Below are positions 7,140 to 14,705 of a stretch of DNA of 14,764 bases, piece by piece (the first letter of the stretch is position 1; each line of letters opens with the position of its first letter). The position numbers and the translations under genes are program-made. Location of the stretch: positions 1 through 14,764 of the forward strand of contig JBBSVE010000077.1 of NCBI GenBank assembly GCA_038233815.1, written 5' to 3'. This DNA is from JBBSVE01 sp038233815 (GTDB lineage: Bacteria > Pseudomonadota > Alphaproteobacteria > Rhodobacterales > Rhodobacteraceae). The notes beneath the pieces were generated by a model, which was not told the origin of the DNA, did no database searches, and was given only the letters and a program-made list of their open reading frames with translations.

Positions 7140-8387
7140 ATGCACAAGCGCATCCTGATGGCGGGGATTTCCGCGATAGCCCTGCTGGGCGCTGCAAGTG
7201 CCGCGCAGGCGGTCGAGATAGAATACTGGCAATATATCTACGAATCCCGCGTCACCGCGATGAACGAGCTGATCGCGAAGTTCGAGGCCGCCAATCCCGA
7301 CATCACCGTCAAGCAGGTGACGTTTCCCTATGCCGACTACCAAACCCGGATCGTCGCGGCGAACATGGCGGGCAAGGGCCCCGATGTCATGCAGCTGTTC
7401 TACGGCTGGGCGGACAAGTTCATCGCCGGTGGTCAGATCCAGCCACTGCCGGTGGACCAGTTCCCGAGCGCCCAGATCGAGAGCGAGTTCTTCCCGATCG
7501 TCTCGGCGATGAGCCGGGACGGCAAGTATTACGGCTTGCCGACGGCCGTGCGCTCGCTGGCGCTGTTCTGGAACAAGAAGCTCTTCGAGGAGGCCGGGAT
7601 CGACGGCCCGCCCGCGACGCTCGACGCGCTGGTCGCCGATGGAGAGAAGCTGGCGAAGAAGGATGCAGCAGGCAATTTCTCGACCGTCGGCATAACACTC
7701 GACATGGCCGGGCAGGACCACCAGTGGTGGCGCGAGGTTCTGGTGAGGCAGATGGGCGGTGAGCCGTACAACGCCGATTACACCAAGGTAACCTATGACA
7801 GTCCGGCCGGTGTCGCGGCGCTGAAATATTACACCGACATGCAGACATCCGAAGGGATCGGCGCCTCCGGGTTCATGGACGAGGGGCAGGCCGCGTTCCG
7901 CGCGGGCCGTGCGGCGATGACCATAGACGGCACGTTCCGGCTCGGCTCGTTCAGCTCGATCAAGGATTTCGAGTGGGGCGTGGCGGAGCTTCCAGCCAAT
8001 GCGGACGGGATGCGTTCGAACTACGCCAGCTACTTCGCCAATGCCATCGGCGGCAAGGTTGAGGGCGAGAAGCTGGACGCATCCATCAAGTTCCTGAAAT
8101 ACGTGTCCTCCCCTGAAGCGATGGAAATCTGGCTCAAGACGGTGGGTGAACTTCCGGCGCGGCGCGCGGTCGCGATGACGCCAGAAAATCTGGCCGACCC
8201 GATCTATGCGCCGTTTCTCAAGGCGCTGGAATACGCGCATACCACGCTTTTCGTGGACGAGGCGGCACAGCGGCAGGTCGCCATGGACATGGCAAACCGG
8301 GTCTTCCTCCAGGGTCAGTCGCCCGCCGATTCCGTGGCTGAGGCGGCGAAACAGGAGCAGGCGATCATCGACGACGCCCGGAAGTAG
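7140..8387 (+). CDS. Sugar ABC transporter substrate-binding protein
   Basis: This is a 415-residue periplasmic binding protein of the extracellular solute-binding family 1 (sugar, oligosaccharide or glycerol-phosphate type). It begins with a clear signal peptide (MHKR, hydrophobic stretch, AQA at 22-24, cleavage before VEIEYW). The N-terminal lobe starts with the family pattern of a helix ending FEAANPDITVK, followed by GPDVMQLF and YGLPTAV. The C-terminal lobe contains GRAAMTIDGTF. The ATG at 7140 is chosen over upstream in-frame starts because GGGAGG lies just before it and the signal peptide begins directly. It is first in the rightward operon, with 59 bases to the first permease. Ligand cannot be read from sequence; context suggests an amino-sugar derivative. 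Confidence 0.92.
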   Translation: MHKRILMAGISAIALLGAASAAQAVEIEYWQYIYESRVTAMNELIAKFEAANPDITVKQVTFPYADYQTRIVAANMAGKGPDVMQLFYGWADKFIAGGQIQPLPVDQFPSAQIESEFFPIVSAMSRDGKYYGLPTAVRSLALFWNKKLFEEAGIDGPPATLDALVADGEKLAKKDAAGNFSTVGITLDMAGQDHQWWREVLVRQMGGEPYNADYTKVTYDSPAGVAALKYYTDMQTSEGIGASGFMDEGQAAFRAGRAAMTIDGTFRLGSFSSIKDFEWGVAELPANADGMRSNYASYFANAIGGKVEGEKLDASIKFLKYVSSPEAMEIWLKTVGELPARRAVAMTPENLADPIYAPFLKALEYAHTTLFVDEAAQRQVAMDMANRVFLQGQSPADSVAEAAKQEQAIIDDARK

Positions 8388-8401
8388 GGTGCTTGCCTTG
8401 C

Positions 8402-8423
8402 CGTGCGGACAATCGTCCGTGCG
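8402..8423 (+). other. Intercistronic stem-loop between binding-protein and permease genes
   Basis: The sequence CGTGCGGAC-AATC-GTCCGTGCG forms a 9-bp stem with two G-T pairs and a four-base loop. It lies between the stop of the binding-protein gene and the ribosome site of the permease and lacks a T tract. Hairpins here in ABC operons often stabilise the upstream message or lower downstream expression, giving excess binding protein. That role is inferred. Confidence 0.45.
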
Positions 8424-8446
8424 GCGTCCGGGCGGAGGAGGACGGC

Positions 8447-9385
8447 ATGGCACATCCGACGGAGGCGGAGACCACGGCGATGACGAGCCCCGCGAATGGA
8501 CGCCGTCTGTCGATGCGGATGCGGACAGGCCTGTGGGTCTGGACGTTCCTTGCCTTGCCGGTCCTGTTCTACGGCGTCATCCGGTTTTACCCGACCTTTG
8601 ACGCTTTCCGGCTGTCGCTGACAGACTGGGACCTGATGTCGACGCCGAAGTTCATCGGATTGGAGAACTACCGTCGGATGTTCGCGGATCCGGGCTTCTG
8701 GCACGTGTTCCGCAACACTTTCGCCTATCTCGTCTTCGGCACGCCGATCAGCCTGCTGCTGGCCTTCGCCATCGCCTATTTCCTCGACAAGGTTACGTTC
8801 GGCCACGCTTTCCTGCGCGCGCTCTACTTCATGCCCTACATCACCACCGCAGCGGCGATGGCCTGGGTCTGGCGCTGGTTCTATCAGCCCGCGCCGACCG
8901 GCATCATCAACTCCGCCCTAGGTCAGATGGGGATCGCGCAGTTCGACTTCCTCCAATCCACGACATGGGCCCTGCCGTCGATCATGGTCACGGCGATCTG
9001 GGCAGGTCTCGGATTCCAGATCATCATCTTCATGGCTGGGCTGCGGGCCATTCCCGACACCTATTACGAGGCCGCGCGGATCGACGGGCTCGGCGAAGGA
9101 GCGATCCTGCGGAAGATCACGCTGCCATTGCTGAAGCCGACGACGATCTTCCTCGTCGTTTTCGCCTCCATCGCGTTTCTGCGGATCTTCGATCAGGTCT
9201 ACAACATGACAACGAACGATCCCGGCGGACCGCTCGGGAGCACCAAGCCGCTGGTCCTGCTGATCTATCAGACCGCGTTCTCATCCTACGACATGGGCTA
9301 TGCGGCGGCACAGACCGTGGTGCTCTTCACGGTCCTGTTGATCGTTTCGCTGTTACAACTCTGGCTTTTGAGGGATCGCGCATGA
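8447..9385 (+). CDS. Sugar ABC transporter permease (first subunit, MalF/UgpA type)
   Basis: This is a 312-residue inner-membrane protein with about six hydrophobic segments (near 28-48, 90-112, 125-147, 172-198, 228-248, 284-306). The EAA loop that docks on the ATPase is YEAARIDGLGEG with TLPLL (about 207-229). Start at 8447 is preferred because GGAGGAGG lies 4-12 bases upstream; an ATG at 8393 would add 18 unlikely residues across the intercistronic hairpin. The stop overlaps the next start as ATGA (9382-9385). It forms the channel with the following permease. Confidence 0.92.
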   Translation: MAHPTEAETTAMTSPANGRRLSMRMRTGLWVWTFLALPVLFYGVIRFYPTFDAFRLSLTDWDLMSTPKFIGLENYRRMFADPGFWHVFRNTFAYLVFGTPISLLLAFAIAYFLDKVTFGHAFLRALYFMPYITTAAAMAWVWRWFYQPAPTGIINSALGQMGIAQFDFLQSTTWALPSIMVTAIWAGLGFQIIIFMAGLRAIPDTYYEAARIDGLGEGAILRKITLPLLKPTTIFLVVFASIAFLRIFDQVYNMTTNDPGGPLGSTKPLVLLIYQTAFSSYDMGYAAAQTVVLFTVLLIVSLLQLWLLRDRA

Positions 9386-10233
9386 GTGCCGTCGCCAAGA
9401 CGCCGATCCTGCCGGTGTCGCGGATCCGGCCGGGACCAATCGTGCTGTGGACGGTGCTGTTCATCGGCGGGGTCCTGATGGTCACGCCGCTGCTGTTCAT
9501 GTTCTCGACCTCGCTTAAGACGGCAGGGCAGATCTACGACCTGCGCCTGATCCCGGCGCAGCCGACGCTGGCGAACTACGTCGAGGTGCTTTCGACGGGC
9601 GACTTCCTGCGCTGGTTCGTCAACTCCTCCATCGTCGCGATTTCGGTGACGGTCTCGAACCTTTTTTTTGACAGCCTCGTCGGATACACCCTCGCCAAAT
9701 TCCGCTTCCGGGGCCGCCGCTTCGTGTTCATCGCAATCCTGTCCACTCTGATGATCCCGACAGAGATGCTTGTGATCCCGTGGTATCTGATGTCGGCGCA
9801 GTTCGGCTGGCTTGACACCTATTGGGGCATCATGTTCCCCGGCATGATGACCGCGTTCGGGACGTTCCTGATGAAGCAGTTCTTCGAGACCGTCCCCGAC
9901 GATTTCCTCGAGGCGGCGCGGATCGACGGGATGAACGAGTTCGTCATCTGGTGGCGGATCGCCATGCCACTGGTGACGCCCGCCTTGTCGGCGCTGGCGA
10001 TCTTCACCTTCCTCGGGAACTGGACCGCCTTCTTCTGGCCGTTGATCGTGACGACGAGCAAGAAACTCTACACGTTGCCCATCGGCCTCACGAGCTTCGC
10101 CGTGGAACAGGCGATCAGGTGGGAGATGATCATGACGGGCGCCGCGCTGGCCACGATCCCGACGCTGGTCGTGTTCCTCCTGCTGCAAAGGTTCATCGTG
10201 CGCGGCGTGATGCTCGCGGGCCTCAAGGGATGA
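9382..10233 (+). CDS. Sugar ABC transporter permease (second subunit, MalG/UgpE type)
   Basis: This is a 283-residue protein with hydrophobic segments near 18-40, 79-103, 114-134, 147-165, 198-222 and 247-270. The EAA loop is LEAARIDGMNEF with MPLVTP (about 176-200), diagnostic of the MalG-type half. It starts in the ATGA overlap with the first permease and ends in an ATGA overlap with the lyase gene (10230-10233). A run of eight T (9662-9669), within codons for NLFFD, is unusual in this GC-rich gene and could be prone to slippage. The C-terminus VMLAGLKG is typical for the subunit. Confidence 0.92.
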   Translation: MSAVAKTPILPVSRIRPGPIVLWTVLFIGGVLMVTPLLFMFSTSLKTAGQIYDLRLIPAQPTLANYVEVLSTGDFLRWFVNSSIVAISVTVSNLFFDSLVGYTLAKFRFRGRRFVFIAILSTLMIPTEMLVIPWYLMSAQFGWLDTYWGIMFPGMMTAFGTFLMKQFFETVPDDFLEAARIDGMNEFVIWWRIAMPLVTPALSALAIFTFLGNWTAFFWPLIVTTSKKLYTLPIGLTSFAVEQAIRWEMIMTGAALATIPTLVVFLLLQRFIVRGVMLAGLKG

Positions 10234-11735
10234 AAAATCCGCGCGAAGCCGACGAAACGACATTCCCCGATCCGGTCTATCGCGAGACGGTCCTGGCGCC
10301 GCTTTTCGACGGGGCGCGTATGCATCACTCCGACGGATTCCGGCGCATCGACCGGGCGCATCTGGTGATGCTGGCGGAGACCGGCATCCTGCCGTGCGAG
10401 GTCGCGAACAAGATCGCCCGTGCGCTCATCTCCATCGACGCGGAGGTCGATCCCGGCGCGGCCGTGTATACCGGCGAGGTGGAGGACTGGTTCTTCCTTG
10501 TCGAAGCGAAGTTGAAGATACGCCTCGGGCCCGACGTCGCCGGTCGTCTGCACACGGCGCGGTCGCGTAACGATATAGACCATACGCTCTTCAAGATCGC
10601 GCTCAAGCGCTGTCTTGACGGGCTTCTCGCGCAGGCCCGCGCGCTGCTGACGGCGATGATCGACACCGCGCGGCGGGAGGTGGGCACGATCATCGTCGCC
10701 TACACCCACGGGCAACCGGCGCAGCCGACGACGCTAGGCCATTATCTTTCGGCGGCTATCGAAATCCTGATCCGGGACATCGCGCGGCTGGAGCGCGAGC
10801 GAGCAACCTGCGACCTCTGCTCGATGGGGGCCGCCGCGATCACCACGTCGGGCTTTCCCATCGACCGCGCGCGGGTGGCGGATCTGCTGGGTTTCGCCGC
10901 GCCGCAACGCAATTCCTACGGCTGCATCGCGGCGGTGGATTACATCACCGGCACCTATGCCGGCATTGAGCTGCTGTTCCTGCATCTGGGGCGCCTGATC
11001 CAGGATCTCCAATTCTGGTCCGCATTCGAGGTCGGGCAGATCTACGTCCCCAACTCCTTTGTGCAGGTCTCCTCCATCATGCCGCAGAAGCGCAATCCGG
11101 TGCCCATCGAGCATATGCGCCATCTGTCGAGCCAGACGGTCGGGCGGGCGCGGACGATGCGGGACATCATGCACAACACGCCCTTCACCGACATGAACGA
11201 CAGTGAGGGCGAAAGTCAGGAGGCGGGCTACGGTGCCTTTGCCAGCGGCGGTCGCGTGCTCGACCTGCTTGCCGCGTTCATTCCAGCGATCCAGGTCGAT
11301 TGCGCCCGTGTGGCGGAGAATATCCGACGGTCCTGCATCACTGTCACCGAGCTTGCCGATACTCTTGTGCGGCGCGAGGGGCTGTCGTTCCGGCAGGCGC
11401 ACGAGATCGCAGCGCAGACGGCCCGCGCCGTGGTTACGGATGGAAGTGACCTGCCGTCCAGTTTTGTCGCCTTCGCGGAGGCGTTCGCCGCGGCTACCGG
11501 CCATGTCCCGATTCTCGACGCGGCGGCGTTTCGCGAGGCGGTATCGCCGGAGCATTTCGTTGCCGTGCGGACGCGGTTCGGCGGGCCCGCGCCGGAACCG
11601 ATGGTCGAGGCACTGGCGGCTTATGACGATGCCCTGTCAGGTTTCTCCGGGCGGGCCTTGGCGTTCGCGGCGCGCGATACGGCGGCGGCGGCAAAACTCG
11701 ACGCCGCTTTCTCGACCCTGTTGGAGACCGGATGA
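10230..11735 (+). CDS. Argininosuccinate-lyase-like enzyme (aspartase/fumarase superfamily)
   Basis: This is a 501-residue enzyme of the fumarase/aspartase/argininosuccinate-lyase superfamily, which eliminates an amine or oxygen leaving group and releases fumarate. The three conserved regions are TARSRND (109-115), YTHGQPAQPTT (158-168, with His160 in the position of the ArgH catalytic acid/base) and the signature loop SSIMPQKRNP (281-290, catalytic Ser). Length slightly exceeds housekeeping ArgH (about 460-470). After RSRND it has IDHT, where ArgH usually has QVAT or similar, suggesting a different amine substrate. It sits between permease and ATPase genes of a sugar importer, with ATGA overlaps at both ends, so arginine synthesis is unlikely. 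Related paralogues include EDDS lyase. I infer release of fumarate from an imported dicarboxylate-substituted amino sugar; the reaction type is well supported, the substrate is not. Confidence 0.8.
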   Translation: MKNPREADETTFPDPVYRETVLAPLFDGARMHHSDGFRRIDRAHLVMLAETGILPCEVANKIARALISIDAEVDPGAAVYTGEVEDWFFLVEAKLKIRLGPDVAGRLHTARSRNDIDHTLFKIALKRCLDGLLAQARALLTAMIDTARREVGTIIVAYTHGQPAQPTTLGHYLSAAIEILIRDIARLERERATCDLCSMGAAAITTSGFPIDRARVADLLGFAAPQRNSYGCIAAVDYITGTYAGIELLFLHLGRLIQDLQFWSAFEVGQIYVPNSFVQVSSIMPQKRNPVPIEHMRHLSSQTVGRARTMRDIMHNTPFTDMNDSEGESQEAGYGAFASGGRVLDLLAAFIPAIQVDCARVAENIRRSCITVTELADTLVRREGLSFRQAHEIAAQTARAVVTDGSDLPSSFVAFAEAFAAATGHVPILDAAAFREAVSPEHFVAVRTRFGGPAPEPMVEALAAYDDALSGFSGRALAFAARDTAAAAKLDAAFSTLLETG

Positions 11736-12775
11736 TGGCGACGATCGCACTCAGGAACCTCGTCAAGACTTACGGCAAGGCCGAGGTCATCCATGGCATT
11801 GACCTCGACATCGCGGACGGCGAATTCGTCGTCTTCGTCGGACCGTCCGGCTGCGGCAAGTCGACCACGCTGCGGATGATCGCGGGGCTGGAGGAGGTGT
11901 CGAGCGGGGAGGTCCGGATCGGCGACCGGGTGGTCAACGACCTCGACCCGAAGAGCCGTAACATTGCGATGGTGTTCCAGAATTATGCAATCTACCCGCA
12001 TATGACGGTACGCGAGAATATTGGCATCGGGCTTTATACAGCAAAGCTGGACAAGGCTGACAAGGCGGCGCGGGTGGAGGAGGCGGCGGATCTGCTTGGC
12101 CTGACCGAGTATCTGAACCGGCGACCCGCCGCGTTGTCCGGCGGGCAGCGCCAGCGCGTCGCCATTGGCCGGGCGATGGTGCGAGATCCGGCGGCCTTCC
12201 TTTTCGACGAGCCGCTGTCGAACCTCGACGCCCAGCTTCGCGCCCAGATGCGGATCGAGATCAAGGCGCTGCACCGCCGCCTCGGCTCGACCATCGCCTA
12301 TGTCACGCACGATCAGGTCGAGGCGATGACGATGGCAGACCGGATCGTGGTCATGCGCGACGGTCACATCCTCCAGACCGGCGCGCCGATGGACATCTAC
12401 GCCAAACCCGTGGACGTCTTCACCGCGCAGTTCATCGGCACGCCGTCGATGAACATCGTCCGCACCCGTAGGGACGGGGACGGGTTCGTGCCGGATGCCG
12501 GAGGTTCGCTCCTGCTCGGCATCCGGCCGCAGGATCTTGTGGTCGGCCCCGCGCGGGGCGAGAGCGGCGCGCTGTCGCTGTCTGGTTCCGTCACCGCCGT
12601 CGAGCCGCTGGGACCGGAGACGCTGGTGCATTTCGAGATCGGCGGCCAGACCGTGATCGGCAGCGCCGCGCCCCGCGACATCCCACAAATTGGCGCGACC
12701 GTGGCCGCTTGGGCGGACCGCTCGCAATTGCACCGCTTCGATGCGGAAACCGGGAAGAATCTGGACGCTTCCTGA
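11732..12775 (+). CDS. ABC transporter ATP-binding protein, UgpC/MsmK/MalK type
   Basis: This is a 347-residue ATPase. Walker A is GPSGCGKST (37-45), the Q-loop Gln83 lies in VFQNYAIYPH, the signature is LSGGQ (135-139), Walker B is FLFDE (156-160) and the switch His is 193 in VTHDQVEAMT. A C-terminal TOBE/OB regulatory domain follows (about 235-347; LGIRPQDL). It energises the two permeases. The start is in the tandem ATGATG at 11732; 11735 is an equally possible start. It overlaps the lyase stop, and its own stop shares one base with the next start (TGATG). The frequent label UgpC reflects family naming, not glycerol-3-phosphate specificity. Confidence 0.93.
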   Translation: MMATIALRNLVKTYGKAEVIHGIDLDIADGEFVVFVGPSGCGKSTTLRMIAGLEEVSSGEVRIGDRVVNDLDPKSRNIAMVFQNYAIYPHMTVRENIGIGLYTAKLDKADKAARVEEAADLLGLTEYLNRRPAALSGGQRQRVAIGRAMVRDPAAFLFDEPLSNLDAQLRAQMRIEIKALHRRLGSTIAYVTHDQVEAMTMADRIVVMRDGHILQTGAPMDIYAKPVDVFTAQFIGTPSMNIVRTRRDGDGFVPDAGGSLLLGIRPQDLVVGPARGESGALSLSGSVTAVEPLGPETLVHFEIGGQTVIGSAAPRDIPQIGATVAAWADRSQLHRFDAETGKNLDAS

Positions 12776-13845
12776 TGCACGGTTTCGATGCAATTCTGGC
12801 CACAGTGGGCCTTTCCGTGGATGCCCGCATCGCGCTGGCAGACCTGCTGTCGGAGCGGGGTTCAGGCGTCGGCGCACGTCGTGCGGAGTTGACCGATGCC
12901 GGGTGGAGCGGCCGGGACGGCGTGCTCGACCCGCGCCGCGCCTTTCTGCTGGGCGTGGATGTCGGCGGGACCAAGGCGCAATCCGTCCTCTGCGACCTGA
13001 ATGGCGGCGTGCTGGCCGAGGTGCGGACGCCGACGGCGGCAGGCGGCGGACTCGCGGTCGTGGAGCAGTTGGGGGCGCAGCGGGATGCGATGCTCGCCGA
13101 TAGCGGGCTGGATGGCGGGCGACTCGTTGCGGCGGGCATCGGCCTTCCGGCATCGGTCGATCCCGTCACTGGGCGCCTGCACCGGGCGCCAAACGTGGCG
13201 GATCTTGAGGGTCTCGATCTTCGCGCGCTGCTCGGTGAGAGGCTGGGACTGCCGGTCGCGGTCGAGAACGACGTGAACATGGCCGCCCTCGGGGAGCATT
13301 GGCTGGGGGAGGGGCGCGATGACCGGAGCCTCGTCTTCATCGCGCTTGGGACGGGGATAGGCATGGGAATCGTGCTGGGGGGCGAGTTGCTTTGCGGCAG
13401 TAGCGGCGCGGCAGGCGAGATCGCCTGGCTGCCCATCGGGGCGGATCCGTTCGACCGGAGGACGTTCCGCTCCGGAACGCTGGAGAGCGCCATTTCGAGC
13501 GGAGCGCTCGTCCGGAGCTATACGGAGCGTGGCGGGATGGGAGCGGGCACGCTGCGCGACCTGTTCGATCGCGAGGACGATTCGGCTTTCGATGCGGTGC
13601 TCGATCATCTTGCAGGGTTCCTTGCGCAGGCGATCCTGTCGGTTTGCGCGATCCTCGATCCGGGGCGGGTGGTGCTGGGCGGCAGCGTCGGCTCTCGTAA
13701 GGAACTTCTGGACCGCCTGCGCATCAGACTGGACTGCTGCATGTCCGCCCCGCCCGAATGCCGCATCAGCAGTCTCGGCAATCGCGCGGGGGTTCTGGGG
13801 GCGGTGCGCGCCGCGCGCCTGCAATTCGCGCGGAGCCTGATGTGA
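12775..13845 (+). CDS. ROK-family sugar kinase-like protein without the zinc motif
   Basis: This is a 356-residue ROK protein. The phosphate loop is GVDVGGTK (60-67), the catalytic-Asp region VENDVN (163-168) and the second nucleotide motif ALGTGIGMG (190-198). The usual GEIGH is GEIAW (214-218), and the CxCGxxGCxE zinc cluster is missing. Residues 1-57 form an extension before the ATPase fold, not clearly a winged helix and possibly a remnant of one. Position in a catabolic operon and intact phosphate motifs favour a kinase, perhaps of glucosamine or a related sugar, over a regulator. The lost His and zinc ligands make activity uncertain. The ATG at 12775 is coupled to the ATPase stop by TGATG. 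The gene ends in a GTGA overlap with nagB. Confidence 0.75.
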   Translation: MHGFDAILATVGLSVDARIALADLLSERGSGVGARRAELTDAGWSGRDGVLDPRRAFLLGVDVGGTKAQSVLCDLNGGVLAEVRTPTAAGGGLAVVEQLGAQRDAMLADSGLDGGRLVAAGIGLPASVDPVTGRLHRAPNVADLEGLDLRALLGERLGLPVAVENDVNMAALGEHWLGEGRDDRSLVFIALGTGIGMGIVLGGELLCGSSGAAGEIAWLPIGADPFDRRTFRSGTLESAISSGALVRSYTERGGMGAGTLRDLFDREDDSAFDAVLDHLAGFLAQAILSVCAILDPGRVVLGGSVGSRKELLDRLRIRLDCCMSAPPECRISSLGNRAGVLGAVRAARLQFARSLM

Positions 13846-14111
13846 CGGCCATGTGCCAACGGCCTGATCTGAACATCCTCGATAATGCCGAAGAGATGGC
13901 CGACCAGGCCGCCGCGTGTATCATCGCGTTCGTGACTTCGACGCAGCGCCCCGTACTCTGCCTCGCCACGGGCCGGACGCCGCTCGCGGTCTGTGCGCGA
14001 CTCCGAGTGGCGTTTACCGCGGGAGAGGTCAGCTTCGCCGACACGACCACCTTTAATCTCGAGGAAGATCGCGGACTTCCACAGCCACATGTGGCGCGAG
14101 TTGATGTCTGA
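13842..14111 (+). pseudogene. nagB: Truncated glucosamine-6-phosphate deaminase
   Basis: An 89-residue frame starts with GTG at 13842, overlapping the ROK stop as GTGA, with GGAG six bases upstream. It matches the N-terminal third of NagB-type deaminases (about 250 residues): CLATGRTPLAV is the sugar-phosphate loop, and AGEVSFADTTTFNLEED matches the region leading to FN-DEY. After GLP the homology breaks. A neighbouring frame at about 14070-14100 reads FHSHMWRELM, resembling the next conserved segment (SYHxFMxREL), so a small deletion or frameshift occurred there. The catalytic remainder is absent. Intact NagB converts glucosamine-6-phosphate to fructose-6-phosphate and ammonia. An ATG at 13851 is an alternative start. 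Confidence 0.7.
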
Positions 14112-14234
14112 GCGGCACGGAACAGAAAACATAGTGTAATCGCGGAAGCGCCAGGCTCTGATACGATTTGCTGCGGTAAGCGGTTATTTCCCGATAGAAT
14201 GAGGCTTGGGTTCACGATGTTGGTCGGGCACTTT
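14112..14234. other. Short lower-GC spacer between nagB remnant and IS5 fragment
   Basis: No gene is supported. Base composition is visibly more AT-rich than the operon. It replaces the missing 3' two thirds of nagB, so it is junction material from the rearrangement. Confidence 0.4.
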
Positions 14235-14646
14235 GGTTCTGTTGCGCAAATTGGGAGAGATCCCCTATTTGACTCCATGATGGTAGTCGCGGAGCCTGAG
14301 CAAACCCGCACCTTCGACCTACCGCACGACGAACTGGCGGCGCTACAACGCCACCCTGAAGCAGCGCGGCTCCCTGCTGATCTGGTTTGATCCTTAGACA
14401 GAGTGGTTGGCCGCGCCGAACGGCAAACGGGGGCGATCGACCATTTTCACGGATGCGGCGATCCAGGCTTGCCTGACGCTGAAGGTGCTGTTCGGCCTGC
14501 CGCTGCGCCAGACGACAGGTCTGATTGCGAGCCTGCCGGACCTCGCGGGGCTCAATCGGTCGGTGCCGGACTTTATCACGCTCTGCCGCCGCCAGAAGGG
14601 TCTGAGCGTGGCTATTCCTTACCTTCCATCCCGGATGATCACATAG
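14235..14646 (+). pseudogene. Decayed IS5-family element, left end plus N-terminal transposase
   Basis: The left terminus appears as GGTTCTGTTGCGCAAAT at 14235-14251. Exactly 54 bases after TTGCGCAAAT a CTG (14296) stands where the start codon belongs. The frame reads SKPAPSTYRTTNW, NATLKQRGSLLIWFDP, a TAG at 14395-14397, then LAAPNGKRGRSTIFTDAAIQ, LTLKVLFGLPLRQTTGLIAS and PDFITLCRRQKGLSVAIPY. This is the N-terminal third of an IS5-family DDE transposase. After about 14628 homology stops and the frame closes. The DDE catalytic region and right end are gone. It is clearly related to, but diverged from, the 2871-3203 fragment. Confidence 0.82.
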
Positions 14647-14705
14647 ACCCTCGGCGCTCTGCGTTTTTCATGGCAAGATCGATCCTGAGGGAGTGCGGCG
14701 GGGCA

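Noticed and set aside
7101..8453. A 450-codon minus-strand reading frame over the binding-protein gene
   Set aside because: It is an antisense shadow of a gene with a signal peptide and family motifs; typical of high-GC coding DNA.
10230..11735. Housekeeping argH for arginine biosynthesis
   Set aside because: It is embedded and overlapping within a sugar importer operon, with no arg genes nearby and a changed RSRND-following segment.
11621..13153. A 510-codon minus-strand reading frame
   Set aside because: It lies antisense to the ATPase and kinase genes, is rich in Arg/Pro/His and carries no recognisable domain.
2871..14646. An intact, mobile composite transposon
   Set aside because: Both IS5 copies lack the catalytic region and the right end, and both carry stops, so the unit cannot move by itself.
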